A stretch of DNA of 36,658 nucleotides from an uncultured Bacteroidota bacterium (GTDB taxonomy: Bacteria; Bacteroidota; Bacteroidia; Chitinophagales; Chitinophagaceae). Of this stretch, positions 33,414 through 36,658 are shown one piece after another (positions within the stretch are counted from its first letter, which is position 1; the number at the start of each line of letters is the position of its first letter). The stretch spans positions 1 through 36,658 of the forward strand of contig CAIOIZ010000150.1 in assembly GCA_903858475.1 (NCBI GenBank), in the 5' to 3' direction. Below the pieces are notes generated by a model. The model had not been told where the DNA came from. It worked only from the letters and a program-made list of their open reading frames with translations, and did not search any database. The translations under genes were made by a program, and so were the position numbers.

Positions 33414-33773
33414 TTAACCTTCTTCTTTGTTGATATCTTTGAATAGTTTTTCCATTTTTTCTACATATTCCAGTGTATCATCAATGTAAAAACTTAGTTT
33501 AGGCATACTTCTTAATTGATGCCTAACCCTGCTGGTGAGTTCTTTTTTGATCTCATGATGATGTTCTTCAATTTTTTTTAATGCCAAATCATTGTCAGCT
33601 ACTTTAAAAAAGCTCAGGTATATCCTGGCATCAAATAAGTCGGGCGTAATTTTTACTCCAGAAATAGAAACCATACCACCATCCATCATAGTCAATCCAA
33701 GCCGCTGGAAGATTTCGTTGAGTTCTTTGTTCAATAGGCCTGCCACCTGTTTTTGTCTTTTACCTTCTAACAT
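33414..33773 (-). CDS. rbfA: 30S ribosome-binding factor A
   Basis: A 119-residue KH-fold protein that binds 30S subunits and promotes late 16S rRNA maturation, with a role in cold adaptation. The N-terminus GKRQKQVAGLLNKELNEIFQ, the central ISGVKITPDLFDARIYLSFF and the tail LRSMPKLSFYIDDTLEYVEKM are family hallmarks. It is the first gene of a likely two-gene unit with the FtsX-like permease and is divergent from the ABC exporter gene. Confidence 0.96.
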   Translation of the reverse strand: MLEGKRQKQVAGLLNKELNEIFQRLGLTMMDGGMVSISGVKITPDLFDARIYLSFFKVADNDLALKKIEEHHHEIKKELTSRVRHQLRSMPKLSFYIDDTLEYVEKMEKLFKDINKEEG

Positions 33774-33882
33774 GTTCTTGATTTTAATACTTATAGTCCT
33801 GCACCAGGTCCATGTGATTAGACAAGGCCGAGGTTTGCTGTAAAATTAGTTACTTTGCTGTTTCTATTCAGAATTAATAATA

Positions 33883-35706
33883 ATGAAGAAATACGCAAGG
33901 CTTTTCAGGTACGTTGGGGCATACAAAACTAATATTGTACTCTATTTTCTATTTATAGTCTTGGCCATCGTTTTTTCGGTCATCTCCATCGGGTCTTTGC
34001 CCTTTTTCCTTGATTTGATTTTTACCAAGGGCAAGGAAATGCTGGTAGAACCTGCACATATTGCTTCTTCTCAGGATTTAATCAAGTACATCAGCTTTCA
34101 ATTACAGGAATTAAAGGCGGTGCATAGTACTGCTTTTGTACTAGCATTGATTTGTATCATGGTGATCATTGCCGTGTTCTTAAAAAATCTTTTTACTTAT
34201 TTATCCTATTACATTCTAGCTCCCATGCGAAATGGGGTGATGAATCGTTTAAGAGAAGCCCTTTTTCAAAAAATTCTACAAATGCCGATTGGCTATTTTA
34301 CCGAACAGCGCAAGGGCGATATTATGAGTAGGATGACCAATGATGTAGGCGAACTCGAAAACTCTGTGGTGGGTACCGTGGAAGGGTTGATTAAAGACCC
34401 TTTGAATATTATCATACTACTGTCTGTATTGGTTTATATTAGTCCACACTTATCGCTGTTTCTATTTATTTTTCTTCCACTAACTGGCTTTATCATTGGC
34501 AGAATCAGTCGTTCATTAAAACGTCAGTCGAATGCTGCAGCCATTAAACAGGGAGAAGCTTTGTCATTATTAGATGAAACTTTGAGTGGCTTGCGGGTGA
34601 TTAAAGCTTTTACCGCAGAAAAAATAATTGGCGATCGGTTTCGAAAAAATAATGAAGACCTCTTTCATATTAAAAATCGCATGCAATATCGCCGCGACCT
34701 AGCTTCCCCACTTTCGGAATTTATGGGAGTGTTAGTGCTTTCCGCTATTCTGTATTTTGGCGGCCAGTTGGTATTAGGAGGCAATGCCGGTGGTTTAACT
34801 GATAAAGGATTCATTATGTATATTGGTGTTTTTACTCAAATCATCAATCCCGCTAAAGCCTTATCTACTTCCTTTTATAATATGCAAAAAGGCAGTGCTG
34901 CCATTGCCAGAATTGAAGAAGTGTTAGGGGCTCCATTAATTGTGGAAGAAGCATTGAATCCAAAACGAATTGAGCAGTTTGAACATTCTATCGAATTTAA
35001 AAATGTAGGGTTTGCTTATGGAGATGATATTATTTTAAAGAATATCAATTTGGTAGTACCAAAGGGAACTACCGTGGCCTTGGTCGGTAGTAGTGGTGCT
35101 GGAAAGAGTACATTGGCTGACCTGGTGCCCCGTTTTCATGATGTAACAAGTGGTGAATTATTAATTGACGGCATCAATATTAAGGAATATGCATTGAATG
35201 ATGTACGGCGTTTAATGGGTATCGTTACCCAGGAGCCGATTTTGTTTAATGATACCATTGCCAATAATATCATATTGGGAAATGAAGTAGCCGCCGAAGC
35301 TGCCATTCAACATGCGGCTCGCATTGCCAATGCCCATCATTTTATTGAACAAAAAGAGGAAGGATATCAAACCAATATTGGGGATCGCGGTAGCAAATTG
35401 AGTGGTGGAGAAAGGCAAAGAATCACTATTGCCAGAGCGGTATTAAAAAATCCACCGATTCTAATTTTGGATGAAGCCACTTCCTCATTGGATACGGAAA
35501 GTGAAAGGCTAGTGCAGGATGCCATCAATAATCTGATGACCAATAGAACTTCTATTGTAATTGCGCATCGCTTGTCTACCATTCGGCATGCCGATGAAAT
35601 AGTTGTACTGCAAAAGGGTGAAATAGTAGAAAGAGGAACGCATGAAGGACTCCTTGCTCAAAATGGGTTTTATAAGCGATTGGTAGATATGCAGGAGGTA
35701 AAATAA
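33883..35706 (+). CDS. ABC exporter, fused permease and ATPase (MsbA-like)
   Basis: A 607-residue half-transporter that acts as a dimer to export a lipid or drug. The six-helix membrane domain occupies about residues 15-330. The ATPase domain has Walker A GSSGAGKS at 402-409, Q-loop VTQEPILF, signature LSGGERQR, Walker B ILILDEATSSLD and the switch IAHRLST. All catalytic residues are intact. MsbA-type flipping of lipopolysaccharide core is the default guess, but multidrug export is equally possible. It is transcribed alone, divergent from rbfA and convergent with the VOC gene. Confidence 0.93.
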   Translation: MKKYARLFRYVGAYKTNIVLYFLFIVLAIVFSVISIGSLPFFLDLIFTKGKEMLVEPAHIASSQDLIKYISFQLQELKAVHSTAFVLALICIMVIIAVFLKNLFTYLSYYILAPMRNGVMNRLREALFQKILQMPIGYFTEQRKGDIMSRMTNDVGELENSVVGTVEGLIKDPLNIIILLSVLVYISPHLSLFLFIFLPLTGFIIGRISRSLKRQSNAAAIKQGEALSLLDETLSGLRVIKAFTAEKIIGDRFRKNNEDLFHIKNRMQYRRDLASPLSEFMGVLVLSAILYFGGQLVLGGNAGGLTDKGFIMYIGVFTQIINPAKALSTSFYNMQKGSAAIARIEEVLGAPLIVEEALNPKRIEQFEHSIEFKNVGFAYGDDIILKNINLVVPKGTTVALVGSSGAGKSTLADLVPRFHDVTSGELLIDGINIKEYALNDVRRLMGIVTQEPILFNDTIANNIILGNEVAAEAAIQHAARIANAHHFIEQKEEGYQTNIGDRGSKLSGGERQRITIARAVLKNPPILILDEATSSLDTESERLVQDAINNLMTNRTSIVIAHRLSTIRHADEIVVLQKGEIVERGTHEGLLAQNGFYKRLVDMQEVK

Positions 35707-35729
35707 GCGGCCATCAATTTAGTCTTGCC

Positions 35730-36077
35730 TTATTTTTCCTCAATTATTCCAATGGCATTTCCCCATGGATCTTGAATGGCTGCTACCTGAATATCCTCAC
35801 CGACAGATTTAATGGGGTCTATCAAATGCCCCCCTAATTGGGTTAGTTTTTCAACACAGGATTCTATATTCTCCACCGACCAATAAACAAATGAATGATT
35901 GCCCGCTTGAACCTTTGTTAAGTCGGGGTCAAGTCCTAATTCACAGCCATTGATATCAAATCCTACATAAAAAGGTTGATCAAAATAAGGCTCCACCCCA
36001 GTAATCTGTTGATACCAGCCTTTGGCAGTAGACAAATCGGAAACATGGTAAACCACTGTTCTAAGTTTTTTGAACAT
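35730..36077 (-). CDS. VOC family protein (glyoxalase/bleomycin-resistance fold)
   Basis: A 115-residue single-domain protein with the vicinal-oxygen-chelate fold: KLRTVVYHVSDLSTAKGWYQ at the start, DINGCELGLDPD in the middle and IQDPWGNAIGIIE at the end. Potential metal ligands are His10 and the C-terminal Glu residues. Members include glyoxalase I-like enzymes, dioxygenases and antibiotic-binding proteins; nothing in the context selects one. It is divergent from atpD. Confidence 0.85.
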   Translation of the reverse strand: MFKKLRTVVYHVSDLSTAKGWYQQITGVEPYFDQPFYVGFDINGCELGLDPDLTKVQAGNHSFVYWSVENIESCVEKLTQLGGHLIDPIKSVGEDIQVAAIQDPWGNAIGIIEEK

Positions 36078-36195
36078 TTTTTGCTGTTTATTGGTTAAAA
36101 ACGACCTTTAATGAAGCTTAAAGTTGCAAAAAATCAATGATTTTTTATATTGTTGGGTATAAAATTAATTAGAAAGCCAGTTTTCTGATTTTTCG

Positions 36196-36227
36196 TTTCT
36201 TATTTTCAGCCTCCTCCCTTACCTTTG
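36196..36227 (+). promoter_or_regulatory. Promoter TTTC-N20-TACCTTTG for atpD
   Basis: TTTC (36196-36199) and TACCTTTG (36220-36227, exact TAnnTTTG match) fit the Bacteroidota pattern. The predicted untranslated leader before the ATG at 36264 is about 30 bases. Confidence 0.6.
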
Positions 36228-36263
36228 CGGCTCAAAAATCAACCTTCTTTAAATAAATATTTT

Positions 36264-36658
36264 ATGGCTAATACAGGCAAAGTAAAATCGGTAATTGGCG
36301 CTGTGGTGGATGTGCATTTTGACAGTGGCAGTAAACTCCCTGAAATCCTCAATGCGTTGGAATTAAAACGCGATAATGGTGATACGCTGGTGCTGGAAGT
36401 TCAACAACATTTGGGCGAAGACAGTGTTCGTACGATTGCAATGGATGGTACCGAAGGTTTGGTAAGAGGCGCTGTGGTAGTGGATACGGGTAAAGCGATT
36501 GCGATGCCTACAGGGGAAGCCATTAACGGCCGATTGTTTAATGTTACAGGTGATGCGATTGATGGATTGCCACAAGTGAGCAAAGAAGGTGGTCGTCCTA
36601 TTCATGCTAAGCCGCCATTATTTGAAGACTTGAGCACTGCCTCTGAAATTTTGTATAC
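36264..36658 (+). CDS. atpD: F-type ATP synthase subunit beta (5' part, cut by window end)
   Basis: The first 131 codons of the catalytic beta subunit of F1Fo ATP synthase. The N-terminal beta-barrel domain starts [43 protein letters not shown] and the [13 protein letters not shown] block follow, all family hallmarks. The nucleotide-binding P-loop lies beyond the window edge. No other atp genes are on the upstream side, consistent with Bacteroidota in which atpD-atpC is separate from the main ATP synthase cluster. A clear promoter precedes it, so it heads its own transcript. Confidence 0.97.
   Translation, partial: MANTGKVKSVIGAVVDVHFDSGSKLPEILNALELKRDNGDTLVLEVQQHLGEDSVRTIAMDGTEGLVRGAVVVDTGKAIAMPTGEAINGRLFNVTGDAIDGLPQVSKEGGRPIHAKPPLFEDLSTASEILY

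Noticed and set aside
36128..36146. AT-only style hairpin AAAAAATC/GATTTTTT between VOC and atpD genes
   Set aside because: Eight pairs, nearly all A-T, located between divergent promoters where a terminator is not expected; probably chance in AT-rich DNA.
1..36658. Search for CRISPR arrays, transposases, toxin-antitoxin pairs, retrons, phage genes and defence genes
   Set aside because: None seen. No regularly spaced repeats, no recognisable families, and nearly all coding space is assigned to metabolic, envelope or housekeeping genes.

Overview
This is about 36.7 kb of AT-rich (roughly 40% G+C by eye), gene-dense bacterial chromosome. It almost certainly comes from the Bacteroidota and most likely from the class Chitinophagia (Chitinophagaceae-like). 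The signs are a PorP/SprF-type type IX secretion protein, two TonB-dependent receptors with carboxypeptidase-regulatory-like N-domains, lipoproteins with short Bacteroidota-style signal peptides, a transketolase split into half-genes, near-absence of Shine-Dalgarno sequences, and many upstream boxes matching the Bacteroidota promoter -7 consensus TAnnTTTG. The assignment below family level is inference.

Layout. Positions 1-446 hold no confident gene. They contain a strong terminator and a short segment resembling a tRNA 3' end, which could be the edge of an integrated element lying upstream. Positions 447-5255 form a likely uptake locus: a TonB-dependent receptor, a beta-helix lipoprotein and a short PepSY membrane protein. 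Positions 5276-7875 carry a TatD-family nuclease (-), an unknown lipoprotein (+) and a polysaccharide deacetylase (-). Positions 7939-12861 carry gltX (+), an aldo/keto reductase (-), a stand-alone B12-binding subunit and a crotonase (both +), and a PorP/SprF protein (-). Positions 13008-15909 hold nucleobase salvage genes (upp and adenine deaminase, both -) flanking a small lipoprotein (+).

Positions 16016-20689 are three + strand genes for exported proteins: two tandem paralogues and a 1036-residue sortilin/VPS10-type beta-propeller protein. trmD and an S4-domain protein follow as a - strand pair, then a dipeptidyl-peptidase IV-like S9 peptidase (+), converging on a second TonB receptor (-). 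Positions 27035-31010 are a - strand block: a WecA-like sugar-phosphate transferase, frr, a sterol-desaturase-family hydroxylase and a PLP aminotransferase. The remainder holds the N-terminal half of a split transketolase (+), rbfA plus an FtsX-like permease (-), an MsbA-like ABC exporter (+), a VOC protein (-), and the first 131 codons of atpD (+), cut by the window end.

Most of this is housekeeping and envelope biology in ordinary chromosomal arrangement. I found no CRISPR array, transposase, toxin-antitoxin pair, phage gene or recognisable defence system. The observations most worth following up are the receptor/beta-helix/PepSY locus beside a possible integration scar, the tandem secreted paralogues, the orphan half-enzymes (transketolase N-half and B12 subunit), and promoter boxes placed so close to start codons that gltX and the aminotransferase are probably read from leaderless messages.
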